A DNA stretch of 64,000 nucleotides from Microbacterium yannicii (GTDB lineage: Bacteria; Actinomycetota; Actinomycetes; Actinomycetales; Microbacteriaceae). Numbering within the stretch: position 1 is the stretch's first letter; each line of letters begins with the position of its first letter. Made by a program: the position numbers and the translations under genes. Shown here one piece after another: positions 24,519 to 32,735 of the stretch. The notes beneath the pieces were generated by a model. It had not been told where the DNA came from and did no database searches. It saw only the letters and a list, made by a program, of their open reading frames with translations. The stretch is from NCBI RefSeq assembly GCF_024055635.1, contig NZ_JAMXMB010000025.1:62001-126000 (forward strand). The letters run 5' to 3'.

Positions 24519-25721
24519 TCACACCCGGCGTCTGCCGAGGTGCAGCACCTCGCGCACCACGAGCCCTGCGACCAGAGCCCAGAACGCCGCGCTGACGCCT
24601 GCGATCGCCACGCCCGACGCGGCGACGAGGAACGTCACCACGGCCGGCAGACGCTCCCCCGGGTCGTCGATCGCCTGCTGCACGGCCGAGCCGAAGGCGC
24701 CGAACAGCGCGATGCCGGCGACGGCCGGGATGACGGCCTCGGGCGCCACCACCACCAGCGCGACGAGTGCCGCCGACAGACCGCCCAGCACGATGCCGCT
24801 GGCGCCCGTCGATACCCCGGCGACCCAGCGCCGCTTCGGGTCCGGGTCGGCGTCGGGGGCCGCGGCGAGGGCGGCGCTGATCGCGGCGAGGTTGATCGCG
24901 TGCCCGCCCGCCGTCGCGCCGATCGCCGTGCCGACGCCGGTGACGAGCATCGCTGGCCGCCACGGGACCTCGTAGCCGAAGCTGCGCATGATCGCCACGC
25001 CCGGCACGTTCTGCGACGCCATCGTCACCAGGAAGAGCGGCAGCGCGAGACCCACCACCGCCCCGAAGGTCAGGGTGGGGGCGGTGAACGCGAGCCGCGG
25101 CACCAGCAGCGCCGGATCGATCGTCGCCCCGGTGAGCACCATGTCCACGCCCACGACGGCGGCCGCGGCGACGAAGGCCAGCGGCACCGCCCACCGCGGC
25201 GCGACGCGCACGAACACGAGCCACGTGAGCACGACGGGGACGACGCCCCACGGGTTCGCGGCGAGCCCGGTGACCGGCGCGAGACACAGCGGCAGCAGCA
25301 CGCCGGCGAGCATCGCCTGCGCGATCGAGGGCGGGATGCGAGCGATGAGCCGGCCGAGCTGCGGCCAGAGGGCCGTCAGCAGGATGAGCGCCGCCGTGAC
25401 GAGGAACGCTCCGACCGCGGCGGGCCACCCGCCCTCGACGGCGCCAGTCGCGGCGAGCACCGCGGCGCCGGGCGTCGACCAGGCGACGGTGATCGGCATC
25501 CGATATCGCCACGCGAGCAGGATCGCCGACGCACCCATCGTGAGGCAGAGCACGAGGAGCCCGCTGGCCGCCTGGGCACGAGAGGCGCCCACCGCGTCGA
25601 GGCCGGTCAGGACGACGGCGAACGAGCTCGTGACCCCAACGAGCGCCGTCACGATTCCGGCGACGATGGGGCGTGACAGCGGTGCCGTCTCGGTCGGCGC
25701 GGGGACGGACGACGCGCTCAC
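24519..25721 (-). CDS. benE: BenE-family benzoate/H+ symporter
   Basis: This 400-residue membrane protein has about 12 hydrophobic segments and the conserved BenE blocks: ITVAWSTPGAAVLAATG in the first half, LFLVTMASQNVPGVAIMRSFGY, and GGHAINLAAISAALAAAPDA. BenE proteins are described as benzoate/proton symporters within the nucleobase/ascorbate transporter fold. No benzoate catabolic genes are near, so the substrate here is uncertain. The GTG start overlaps the stop of the phosphoesterase gene (GTGA), which suggests the two are co-translated. Confidence 0.88.
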   Translation of the reverse strand: MSASSVPAPTETAPLSRPIVAGIVTALVGVTSSFAVVLTGLDAVGASRAQAASGLLVLCLTMGASAILLAWRYRMPITVAWSTPGAAVLAATGAVEGGWPAAVGAFLVTAALILLTALWPQLGRLIARIPPSIAQAMLAGVLLPLCLAPVTGLAANPWGVVPVVLTWLVFVRVAPRWAVPLAFVAAAAVVGVDMVLTGATIDPALLVPRLAFTAPTLTFGAVVGLALPLFLVTMASQNVPGVAIMRSFGYEVPWRPAMLVTGVGTAIGATAGGHAINLAAISAALAAAPDADPDPKRRWVAGVSTGASGIVLGGLSAALVALVVVAPEAVIPAVAGIALFGAFGSAVQQAIDDPGERLPAVVTFLVAASGVAIAGVSAAFWALVAGLVVREVLHLGRRRV

Positions 25722-26464
25722 GACACCTGCCTCCCGCGGTAGACCGCCGTCCGAAGCTCGATCTCCCAGACGTCGCTGCGAGGCATCCCGACCCGGTGGG
25801 CCACGGCGACCTCGGCGTCGACGTCGTACGGGACGCGCACGAAGCGCACCTCGAACGGCGCCGGGGTCGGCGCGTCGAGCATGCCCTCGAGGATCACGTA
25901 GCTCGGGGTCGGCTCGTCCAGCGGGTTGCCGACACTGCCGGCGTTGAAGAGCGTGCGGCCGTCGCGCGACTCGAGGTAGGTGTCGTGGATGTCGCCGTAG
26001 CCGACGACGGTCGGCTCCGGGCCGTCGCCGGTCATCGCGGTGGCACGGAACATGCCGTCGAACTCCTCGTCGGTGTGGTGGAACCGCACGCGCGTGTGCG
26101 GGCTCTCAGCCGACGCGTGGAACAGCCGGATGCGCCGGCCGCTCATCACGAGGTCGTGGCTCAGCGGAAGCCGGCCGAGCCATTGCCGCTGTCCGGCGGA
26201 GAGCTCGTCACGCCACCACCGCATGTCTTCGGGCTGGTCATCGCCGAGGGCGCCGATGAAGTCGTCCCAGTTGCCGCGGACGTTGACCGCGCACGCCTCA
26301 CGGACACGCTCCGTGACGGCTGCGCCGCGCGGACCCTTGCCGATGTTGTCGCCGAGATTGATGATCGGACGGATGCCGCGGCCTGCGATGTCGTCGAGCA
26401 CCGCCTCCAGGGCGGTCAGGTTGCCGTGGACGTCGGAGATGACGGCGATCCGGTCGAGGGGCAC
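25718..26464 (-). CDS. Metallophosphoesterase (YfcE/MJ0936-like) with altered last metal motif
   Basis: This 248-residue calcineurin-type phosphoesterase has the metal-binding blocks AVISDVHGNLTAL (DxH), INLGDNIGKGP (GD) and VRGNWD (GNxD-like). The usual late GHTH motif reads GYGDIHDTY here, so the spacing of the last histidines differs from the family norm. The family hydrolyses phosphodiesters or phosphomonoesters; the substrate is unknown. The GTG at 26464 lies 6 nt after CATGAT. The gene is coupled to benE downstream. Confidence 0.82.
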   Translation of the reverse strand: MPLDRIAVISDVHGNLTALEAVLDDIAGRGIRPIINLGDNIGKGPRGAAVTERVREACAVNVRGNWDDFIGALGDDQPEDMRWWRDELSAGQRQWLGRLPLSHDLVMSGRRIRLFHASAESPHTRVRFHHTDEEFDGMFRATAMTGDGPEPTVVGYGDIHDTYLESRDGRTLFNAGSVGNPLDEPTPSYVILEGMLDAPTPAPFEVRFVRVPYDVDAEVAVAHRVGMPRSDVWEIELRTAVYRGRQVS

Positions 26465-26470
26465 CTTCGG

Positions 26471-26476
26471 ATCATG
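26471..26476 (-). promoter_or_regulatory. -10-like CATGAT, 6 nt before the phosphoesterase GTG
   Basis: CATGAT, CCGAAG, GTG. It would drive the phosphoesterase-benE pair as a leaderless mRNA. Confidence 0.5.
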
Positions 26477-26568
26477 CCACGGCTCGCCGCTGCGATCACG
26501 TCGCGCTGCTCTCCCGTCGCGGCAGCGTCGACGCTCGTCGCGCCATCACCACGGCACGACGCGGGAGG

Positions 26569-26574
26569 TAGGTT
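26569..26574 (+). promoter_or_regulatory. -10-like TAGGTT, 8 nt before the Nudix hydrolase gene
   Basis: TAGGTT is followed by 8 nt and GTG. It is a slightly longer spacer than the usual 6. Confidence 0.4.
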
Positions 26575-26582
26575 CGTTCCTC

Positions 26583-27041
26583 GTGGCCCGCTTCTCCGTC
26601 GTCCCCTCGTCGTACGTCTATCTCCGCCGCGACGGAGCGGTGCTGCTGCAGCTGCGGCAGAACACGGGGTACATGGACGGATGCTGGGCCGCCGGCGCCG
26701 CGGGCCACGTCGAGCTCGGAGAGACCGCTGTCGCCGCCGCCGTCCGCGAGCTCATCGAGGAGCTCGGGCTGACGGTCGAGCCGGACGCCCTCTCACCGTT
26801 CGCGGTGATGCAGCGCACCGACGGCACGGACAACCCGATCGAGCAGCGGGTCGACTGGTTCTTCGTCTGCGATGCCTGGGACGGGGAGCCGCAGATCCTG
26901 GAACCTCTCAAATGCGCCCAGCTGCGGTGGTTCGACCTCGACCAGCTGCCGGCCGACATGCCTGCCTACGAACGCGAGGCGCTGGTGGCGCTGCGGGACG
27001 ACCGGACGGCGACGCTGCTGTCGCACGGCTTCGCCGATTAG
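26583..27041 (+). CDS. Nudix hydrolase
   Basis: This 152-residue protein has a complete Nudix box, starting GHVELGETAVAAAVRELIEE and continuing LGL, fitting G-x5-E-x7-R-E-U-x-E-E-x-G-U. Upstream lies the MDGCWAAGAAG strand. It probably cleaves a nucleoside diphosphate linked to another group; the length and the RTDGTDNPIEQRVDWFFVCD block resemble the ADP-ribose/dNTP-type small Nudix proteins, but the substrate is not readable. The start is GTG at 26583. It converges on the kinase-like gene, leaving only 15 nt between the stops. Confidence 0.85.
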   Translation: MARFSVVPSSYVYLRRDGAVLLQLRQNTGYMDGCWAAGAAGHVELGETAVAAAVRELIEELGLTVEPDALSPFAVMQRTDGTDNPIEQRVDWFFVCDAWDGEPQILEPLKCAQLRWFDLDQLPADMPAYEREALVALRDDRTATLLSHGFAD

Positions 27042-27056
27042 CTCGGCGAGCCTGCG

Positions 27057-27938
27057 TCAGGCCTCGTACTCGGCCAACGCCTCGGCGATCATGCGGTGGC
27101 CCTGCGCTTCGAACTCGGCGTCGCCCACCTGGTGAGCCCAGCAGGCGGTGCCGATCGCTTCGCGCAATCGCAGCTGCAGCCAGTGCGACCGGCCCGAACC
27201 TCGCTCAGACACATCGGAGCCGAGCCGCGGATCGCCGCCGTAGCCCTCGAAGAACGCCGTCTCGCAGTCGGGACTCTCACGCCATTCCTGGGCCGCCAGT
27301 CGCACGAAGTCGGTCGCGGCCGGGCGGAACGCGAACCGGCCGAAGTCGATCACCCGCACCGTATCGCCGTCGACGAGCCAATTGCGCGGCTGCCAGTCGC
27401 CGTGTGTCGGAACGAGATCCACCTCCACCGGCGGCAGCGCGTCGAGCGCGAGACGCAGCCGAGCCTCCACCGCAGGGGAGATGGCGTGCGGCGAGTCCAA
27501 CCAGCGCAGCGCGCGGGCGGTGGCCGCGGCATCCGTGCCTTCCGACGGCCGTGCCGCCTGCGCGTGGAAGCGGCGCAGCAGGTCCCCGGCGCGGCGGTGG
27601 ACCTCCGGGTCCACTCCCGCCGGCGTCCGGTACGCGAGCGCGCCCGGCAGCCACTCGAGCACGATCACGCGCGCCGCCGGGTCGGCGTGGAGCAGACGCG
27701 CCGCCGAGCCGCTCTGCTGCCACACGGAGACGAAGCCGCCCGCGTGCGCAGCGAGCTCGCGACCGAGATGGTGGTCGCCGTCGCCGGCCGCCTTGACGAT
27801 CAGCTCGCGACCGGCGTGCCGCATCCGCAGCACGACCGTCTCCACCAGGTTCCAGCTGAGGTCGGCGACGAGCTCGGCCCCCGGCAGCCAGGCGTCGACA
27901 CGTGCGCGCTGCGGGGCCGAGAGGCGGCCCGGACCCAT
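27057..27938 (-). CDS. Aminoglycoside phosphotransferase-family protein kinase-like enzyme
   Basis: This 293-residue protein has the APH/choline-kinase fold signature HGDWQPRNWLVDGD (catalytic loop), then VRVIDFGR (DFG-like metal site), with IVKAAGDGDHHLGRELAAH in the N-lobe (lysine and glutamate). The natural substrate is unknown; such proteins are widespread and most do not confer drug resistance. Its ATG overlaps the ispG stop by one base (TGATG), so it is the second gene of an ispG transcript. Confidence 0.82.
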   Translation of the reverse strand: MGPGRLSAPQRARVDAWLPGAELVADLSWNLVETVVLRMRHAGRELIVKAAGDGDHHLGRELAAHAGGFVSVWQQSGSAARLLHADPAARVIVLEWLPGALAYRTPAGVDPEVHRRAGDLLRRFHAQAARPSEGTDAAATARALRWLDSPHAISPAVEARLRLALDALPPVEVDLVPTHGDWQPRNWLVDGDTVRVIDFGRFAFRPAATDFVRLAAQEWRESPDCETAFFEGYGGDPRLGSDVSERGSGRSHWLQLRLREAIGTACWAHQVGDAEFEAQGHRMIAEALAEYEA

Positions 27939-29089
27939 CAGGACGTGACGACCTGCGCGGTGCCGATCGCGGCGTCCGGCCCCATCTCGGCGGCGAGGCG
28001 GTTCGCCTCCTCGATGAGGGTGGCGACGATGTCCGCTTCGGGGACGGTCTTGATGACCTGGCCCTTCACGAAGATCTGTCCCTTGCCGTTTCCCGAGGCG
28101 ACGCCGAGGTCGGCCTCACGGGCCTCACCCGGGCCGTTGACGACGCAGCCCATGACCGCGACGCGCAACGGCACCGTCATGTCCTTCAGCCCTTCGGTGA
28201 CGTTGTCGGCGAGCGTGTAGACGTCGACCTGGGCGCGGCCGCAGGACGGGCAGGACACGATCTCGAGCTTGCGCTCCCGCAGGTTCAGGGACTGCAGGAT
28301 CTGATGGCCGACCTTGACCTCTTCGGCCGGCGGCGCCGACAGCGACACGCGAATGGTGTCGCCGATGCCCTCGGCGAGCAGGATGCCGAAGGCGGTCGCC
28401 GACTTGATCGTGCCTTGGAACGCGGGCCCCGCCTCGGTGACGCCGAGGTGCAGGGGCCAGTCGCCGCGCTCGGCGAGCAGCCGGTAGGCCTTGACCATCA
28501 CGATCGGGTCGTTGTGCTTGACCGAGATCTTGAAGTCGTGGAAGTCGTGCTCCTCGAACAGGGACGCCTCCCACACGGCACTTTCGACGAGGGCCTCGGG
28601 CGTCGCCTTGCCGTACTTCTCGAGCAGACGCCTGTCGAGGGAGCCGGCGTTGACGCCGATGCGGAGCGACACCCCCGCCGCCTTCGCGGCGGCGGCGATC
28701 GCACCGACCTGGTCGTCGAACTTGCGGATGTTGCCCGGGTTCACGCGCACCGCGCCGCAGCCGGCGTCGATCGCCTGGAACACGTACTTGGGCTGGAAGT
28801 GGATGTCGGCGATCACCGGGATCTGGCTCTTCGCCGCGATGATGTGCAGCACGTCGGCGTCGTCCTGCGACGGCACGGCGACGCGCACGATCTCGCAGCC
28901 CGACGCGGTGAGCTCGGCGATCTGCTGCAGCGTGGCGTTGATGTTGGTGGTCGGCGTCGTGGTCATCGACTGCACGCTGACCGGAGCATCGCCGCCGACC
29001 AGCACCTTGCCCACCTTGATCTGGCGGGTCTTGCGACGGGGGGCGAGCGTTTCGGGGACCTTGGGCATCCCGAGATTGACGGCTGGCAC
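27938..29089 (-). CDS. ispG: 4-hydroxy-3-methylbut-2-enyl diphosphate synthase (MEP pathway)
   Basis: IspG reductively converts methylerythritol cyclodiphosphate to HMBPP using a 4Fe-4S cluster. The 383-residue protein shows [22 protein letters not shown], and the cluster cysteines in [14 protein letters not shown] and [11 protein letters not shown]. It is the short bacterial form. The start is GTG at 29089, exactly 6 nt after TAGGCT. In many actinobacteria dxr, rseP and ispG are adjacent; here rseP (34445-35740) and dxr (39210-40295) lie on the same strand but are separated by unrelated genes. Confidence 0.96.
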   Translation of the reverse strand: MPAVNLGMPKVPETLAPRRKTRQIKVGKVLVGGDAPVSVQSMTTTPTTNINATLQQIAELTASGCEIVRVAVPSQDDADVLHIIAAKSQIPVIADIHFQPKYVFQAIDAGCGAVRVNPGNIRKFDDQVGAIAAAAKAAGVSLRIGVNAGSLDRRLLEKYGKATPEALVESAVWEASLFEEHDFHDFKISVKHNDPIVMVKAYRLLAERGDWPLHLGVTEAGPAFQGTIKSATAFGILLAEGIGDTIRVSLSAPPAEEVKVGHQILQSLNLRERKLEIVSCPSCGRAQVDVYTLADNVTEGLKDMTVPLRVAVMGCVVNGPGEAREADLGVASGNGKGQIFVKGQVIKTVPEADIVATLIEEANRLAAEMGPDAAIGTAQVVTS

Positions 29090-29095
29090 GCCCCC

Positions 29096-29220
29096 AGCCT
29101 ACGCGGCGACGCGCACGCCGGGCCCGGTGTCGCCGGGAGCGGCCTGCCGAAGTGCTGAGCGGATGCCGCGACCCGCGGCATCCGCTCGCGTACGAGTGCG
29201 TCCCGCGCACGGTGTATCTT
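29096..29220. promoter_or_regulatory. Divergent promoter region of ispG and ltrA with a 14-bp hairpin
   Basis: TAGGCT at 29096-29101 (minus) lies 6 nt before ispG, and TATCTT at 29215-29220 (plus) 6 nt before ltrA. Between them GAGCGGATGCCGCG at 29157-29170 and its exact reverse complement at 29174-29187 make a hairpin with a 3-nt loop, built on the over-represented GGATGCCGC motif. Confidence 0.6.
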
Positions 29221-29226
29221 CCCGGC

Positions 29227-30462
29227 ATGAGCCTGAGCCACCACCTCGGACGCATGACCGGCAGGGACCCCAACGAGGCCCACCGGACAGCGACCCCTCT
29301 GGAACTGCTGTTCGACCTGACCTTCGTCGTCGCCTTCAGCCAGATCTCGTCGCAGATGGCGCACTACCTCGAGCTCGGGCACGTCGCATCGGCGCTCACC
29401 GGATTCGCGTTCGCGACATTCGCGGTCACCTGGGCGTGGATCAACTACAGCTGGCTGGCGTCGGCATACGACACGGACGACATCTACTTCCGCGTCTCGA
29501 CACTGATCGTGATGGTGGGGGTGCTCATCGTCGCGCTCGGCGTGCCTGACGTGTTCCACTCCATCGGCGAGGGCGACCATCTGAACATCACCGTCATGGT
29601 CGTCGGCTACGTCGTCATGCGCGTCGCGACCATCGCCCTGTGGATCCGCGCCGCCGTCCAGGACGAGGCGCGCCGCAAGACGTGCGTCGCGTACATCGTC
29701 AATGTCTCGATCGCGCAGCTCGGGTGGATCGCGCTCATCTTCATCCACCTGCCCGTCGGCGTGACGCTGGTGTTCACGACACTGCTGATGCTGTTCGAAT
29801 TGGCCGGCCCGCTGTTCGCCGAGAAGCGCTTCGGGCCCACGCCGTGGCACCCGCATCACATCGCCGAGCGCTACGGACTCCTCGTCATCATCACGCTCGG
29901 CGAGGTCATCCTCGGCACGATCCTCGCGATCTCGGCCGTCGTTCAGGATGACGTGTGGTCGTTGGAGGCCGCACTGATCGCCTTCGGCGGCACCGCCCTC
30001 GCGTTCGGCATGTGGTGGAACTACTTCGCCATCCCGTTCGGGGAGGTGCTGGAACGCCATCGCTGGCGCGGCTTCCCGTGGGGATACCTGCACCTCTTCG
30101 TCTTCGGCTCCCTGATCGCCGTGGGGGCGGGGCTCCACGTCGCCGCCAACGTCATCTCGCACGCGGCGCACGTCGACGAGACCTTCGCGGTGCTCAGCAT
30201 CGCGATCCCGGTGCTCGTCTATGAGACCTTCCTGTTCGGCATCTACGCGCTCACCGTGATGCAGTTCGACCCGTTCCACATCTGGCTCTACCTCGGGTCG
30301 GTCGCCGCGCTCGCCGCGAGCGTCATCGCGGTCACGCTCGGGGCCTCGCTCGGGGTGGCGCTGCTGTTCATCGCGTGTGCGCCCGCGGTCGTGGTGGTCG
30401 GATACGAGACGGTCGGCTGGCGTCACGGCGCCCAGATGCTGGAGCGCGCGCGACAGACGTGA
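29227..30462 (+). CDS. ltrA: Low temperature requirement A (LtrA) family membrane protein
   Basis: This 411-residue protein has about ten membrane helices and the LtrA blocks ATPLELLFDLTFVVAFSQIS near the start, TWAWINYSWLAS, HIAERYGLLVIITLGEVILG and ALAFGMWWNYF. The name comes from a cold-sensitive Listeria mutant; the molecular function is not known. The ATG follows TATCTT by 6 nt, indicating a leaderless mRNA. It lies just upstream of the trp leader, 50 nt apart, but the leader has its own -10 element. Confidence 0.88.
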   Translation: MSLSHHLGRMTGRDPNEAHRTATPLELLFDLTFVVAFSQISSQMAHYLELGHVASALTGFAFATFAVTWAWINYSWLASAYDTDDIYFRVSTLIVMVGVLIVALGVPDVFHSIGEGDHLNITVMVVGYVVMRVATIALWIRAAVQDEARRKTCVAYIVNVSIAQLGWIALIFIHLPVGVTLVFTTLLMLFELAGPLFAEKRFGPTPWHPHHIAERYGLLVIITLGEVILGTILAISAVVQDDVWSLEAALIAFGGTALAFGMWWNYFAIPFGEVLERHRWRGFPWGYLHLFVFGSLIAVGAGLHVAANVISHAAHVDETFAVLSIAIPVLVYETFLFGIYALTVMQFDPFHIWLYLGSVAALAASVIAVTLGASLGVALLFIACAPAVVVVGYETVGWRHGAQMLERARQT

Positions 30463-30500
30463 CGTCGCTCCGCGGCCGACGGGGGCCACGAGCGGTGTGG

Positions 30501-30506
30501 TAGGTT
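30501..30506 (+). promoter_or_regulatory. -10 element TAGGTT of the trp leader transcript
   Basis: TAGGTT is followed by 6 nt and the ATG of the leader peptide, so the transcript would begin at that ATG. No convincing -35 box is seen 17 nt upstream (GACGGG). Confidence 0.6.
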
Positions 30507-30512
30507 CGGCGC

Positions 30513-30548
30513 ATGTCCGCACGCCTCACCTGGTGGCTCACCGCATAG
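30513..30548 (+). CDS. trpL: Tryptophan leader peptide MSARLTWWLTA
   Basis: This 11-codon ORF has two tandem Trp codons (TGG TGG at 30531-30536), ends with TAG, and is immediately followed by competing hairpins and a terminator. Translation through the Trp codons would sense charged tRNA-Trp: stalling when Trp is scarce should favour the antiterminator. The ORF is too short to be found by length alone. Its start lies 6 nt after a TAGGTT -10 hexamer, so it is probably translated leaderless from the first base of the mRNA. Confidence 0.85.
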   Translation: MSARLTWWLTA

Positions 30549-30598
30549 GCGGTGGGTTTCGCGCGACCCAGACCGCCCTCGGGGCGGTCTTCTTTTTC
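30537..30598 (+). promoter_or_regulatory. trp attenuator upstream of the fused anthranilate synthase
   Basis: Four segments are seen. Segment 1 (CACCGC, 30539-30544) pairs with segment 2 (GCGGTG, 30549-30554). Segment 2, as GGCGGT, can instead pair with ACCGCC of segment 3 (30572-30577), the antiterminator. Segments 3 and 4 form the terminator at 30570-30590. This is the classic layout of ribosome-mediated attenuation. Confidence 0.85.
30570..30597 (+). terminator. Intrinsic terminator of the trp attenuator
   Basis: AGACCGCCC at 30570-30578 and GGGCGGTCT at 30582-30590 pair perfectly with a 3-nt loop, followed by TCTTTTTC. It is the only clear hairpin plus T-tract in the window. Confidence 0.88.
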
Positions 30599-30637
30599 GT
30601 AAGGGATGCCTCCCCCCACGACGAAAGAACCACAGCC

Positions 30638-32584
30638 ATGACCGGGCCCGCCCACCCCTCGCTCCGCGAGATCGCCGACCGCGGCATCCCCTTCGCCCTC
30701 ATCGCCCGCGACGACACGACGGTCGAACTGCTGACCGGCGACGTGGTCGATGTCGACCTGCTCGCGGACATCCCCCTGACCGACGCCGCGGGAACACCGC
30801 GCGAGGTGCTCGCGCTGGTGCCGTTCCGGCAGGTGCGCGAGCGCGGCTTCGAGTGCCACGATGACGGCGCGCCGCTGCGCTGCCTCATCGTCGCCGAGCG
30901 GACGGCGCTCCCCCGCGACGAAGCGCTGGCACAGCTGCCGGCCGAGCCGGTCGCGCTGCAGGACGCCGGCTTCGACATCGCCGACGAGGAGTACGCCGGC
31001 ATCGTGCGGCGGGTGATCGCCGATGAGATCGGCCGAGGCGAAGGCGCGAACTTCGTCATCCGCCGCGACTTCACCGCGGGTGTGTCGACGGATGCCGCCA
31101 CCGCCGCCCTGACGTGGTTCCGGGCGCTCCTCGAGCACGAGCGCGGCGCGTACTGGACCTTCGCGATCGTCACACCGGGCCACGTCGCCGTCGGCGCGAG
31201 CCCCGAAGCACACGTCAGTGCGCGGGACGGCGTCGTGACGATGAACCCGATCTCGGGCACGTTCCGTCACCCCGCCGGGGGCGCGACCGCCGAGACGCTC
31301 ACCGAGTTCCTCCGCTCGACGAAGGAGACGGAGGAGCTGTTCATGGTCGTCGACGAGGAGCTCAAGATGATGAGCGCCGTCTGCTCCGACGGCGGCCGCA
31401 TCACGGGTCCGCACCTCAAGGAGATGTCGCGGCTGACCCACACCGAATATGTCCTGCGCGGGCGCAGCCGGCTGGATCCGCGCGACATCCTCCGCGAGAC
31501 GATGTTCGCGCCGACCGTCACCGGCTCGCCGATGCAGAACGCCTGCACCGTCATCACCCGGCACGAGACCACCCCGCGGGGCTATTACTCGGGCGTTGCC
31601 GCGCTGTTCACCCCGCGTCTGACCCTCGCGGCCGGCGAGGCGACGCACGACCTCGATGCGCCGATCCTGATCCGGACCGCGTACCTGCAGGACGGCCGGC
31701 TGCGCGTCCCCGTCGGGGCCACGCTCGTGCGCCACTCGGACCCCTACGGCGAGGTCGGCGAGACGCACGGAAAGGCCGCGGGCGTGCTCGGCGCCATCGG
31801 CGCCGTGCCCCGTGACGCCGTGGCGGAGGCTGCCGTCGTCGTCCCCGCGCCCGACGGCGACGTCATCGATGAGGACGCCCCCGCCCCCGCGCCCCGCCGA
31901 CTCGCGGACGATCCGGCGATCGCCGAGCTGCTGGCCTCGCGCAACGGGCGCCTCGCCGAGTTCTGGCTCAACCCGCAGGGCTCGGACGGGCCCGCGCCGT
32001 ACGCCGGCCGGTCGGCGCTCGTCGTGGACGCCGAGGATCGCTTCACCACGATGCTCGCCCATCAACTGCGCCATCTCGGGCTCGACGTGCGGATCGCACC
32101 GTGGGACGAGGTGACCGACGCGCAGATCGATGACGCCGAACTGCTGGTATCCGGGCCCGGGCCCGGCGACCCGCGCGACGAGTCGAGCCCCCGCATCCGC
32201 CGCATGCGGGAAGTGGTCGCGCGACGCCGCGAGAGCGGCCGGCCGATCCTCGCCGTGTGCCTGAGCCACCAGATCCTCGCCGACACCTTCGGCGTCGACC
32301 TCGCCCCGCTGGACGCGCCGCACCAGGGACTGCAGAAGTCCGTCGACGTGTTCGGGATGCCGGCATCCATCGGCTTCTACAACACCTTCACGGCCCGCGT
32401 CCCGGCAGGTACCACCCGCGCCGGCGAGGCCGAGATCGCCGCCGACGCGTCGGGCGATGTCTACGCACTGCGCGGTCCTGGTTTCGCGTCGGTGCAGGGG
32501 CACCTGGAATCGATCCTGTCGCGCGACGGCATGACCACGCTGCAGCGCCTGGTCGAGCAGGCCCTGGCGCCGGTCACCGCCTGA
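30638..32584 (+). CDS. trpEG: Fused anthranilate synthase components I and II (TrpEG / PhzE-like)
   Basis: One 648-residue chain carries both subunits. The N-terminal ~420 residues are a chorismate-utilising domain (MNPISGTFRHPAGG, EELKMMSAVCSDGGRITGPH, ETMFAPTVTGSPMQNA, RGYYSGVAAL). Residues ~445-640 are a class I glutamine amidotransferase with the nucleophile cysteine in LAVCLSHQILAD and the His/Glu pair in SVQGHLESIL. The sequence resembles PhzE, which makes aminodeoxyisochorismate, and fused anthranilate synthases. The trp leader in front indicates anthranilate for tryptophan is the product, and no other phenazine gene is near. The oxyanion-loop Gly is Ser here (CLSHQ instead of CLGHQ). 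The ATG at 30638 is 40 nt after the terminator; GAAAGAA is a weak ribosome site. Confidence 0.9.
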   Translation: MTGPAHPSLREIADRGIPFALIARDDTTVELLTGDVVDVDLLADIPLTDAAGTPREVLALVPFRQVRERGFECHDDGAPLRCLIVAERTALPRDEALAQLPAEPVALQDAGFDIADEEYAGIVRRVIADEIGRGEGANFVIRRDFTAGVSTDAATAALTWFRALLEHERGAYWTFAIVTPGHVAVGASPEAHVSARDGVVTMNPISGTFRHPAGGATAETLTEFLRSTKETEELFMVVDEELKMMSAVCSDGGRITGPHLKEMSRLTHTEYVLRGRSRLDPRDILRETMFAPTVTGSPMQNACTVITRHETTPRGYYSGVAALFTPRLTLAAGEATHDLDAPILIRTAYLQDGRLRVPVGATLVRHSDPYGEVGETHGKAAGVLGAIGAVPRDAVAEAAVVVPAPDGDVIDEDAPAPAPRRLADDPAIAELLASRNGRLAEFWLNPQGSDGPAPYAGRSALVVDAEDRFTTMLAHQLRHLGLDVRIAPWDEVTDAQIDDAELLVSGPGPGDPRDESSPRIRRMREVVARRRESGRPILAVCLSHQILADTFGVDLAPLDAPHQGLQKSVDVFGMPASIGFYNTFTARVPAGTTRAGEAEIAADASGDVYALRGPGFASVQGHLESILSRDGMTTLQRLVEQALAPVTA

Positions 32585-32612
32585 GCGCCGCATCCCACCT
32601 CAACCTCTTCTT

Positions 32613-32648
32613 GGGGTTCGGGTTCGGGTTCGGGTGTCGGGTTTGGGG
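32613..32648 (+). other. Six-run G-quadruplex motif downstream of trpEG
   Basis: G-runs of three or more lie at 32613-32616, 32620-32622, 32626-32628, 32632-32634, 32639-32641 and 32645-32648. The first three loops are all TTC. The motif begins 28 nt after the trpEG stop on the coding strand, so it would be present in the trpEG 3' RNA end. Confidence 0.7.
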
Positions 32649-32660
32649 CGCGCGGCGAAC

Positions 32661-32709
32661 GTTCGGGGCGCAACGCGCGCGCCCCGTGTGCGCGGCGTGC
32701 GCCCCGAAC
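32661..32709. terminator. Hairpin between convergent trpEG and the ECF sigma gene
   Basis: GTTCGGGGCGCA at 32661-32672 pairs perfectly with TGCGCCCCGAAC at 32698-32709 (25-nt loop). The loop, together with flanking GGGGCGCGCG, offers alternative GC-rich pairings. It lies between two 3' ends, so it is probably a bidirectional terminator without a T-run. Confidence 0.55.
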
Positions 32710-32735
32710 CCGAGAACGCGGACGGATGCTGCGGC

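Noticed and set aside
27057..27938. Aminoglycoside resistance gene
   Set aside because: It has only the general APH fold; it sits in an isoprenoid operon and has no resistance-type context.
30638..32584. Phenazine biosynthesis gene (phzE) as the function of the fused synthase
   Set aside because: No other phz gene is in the window, and the Trp-Trp leader with attenuator fits tryptophan control.
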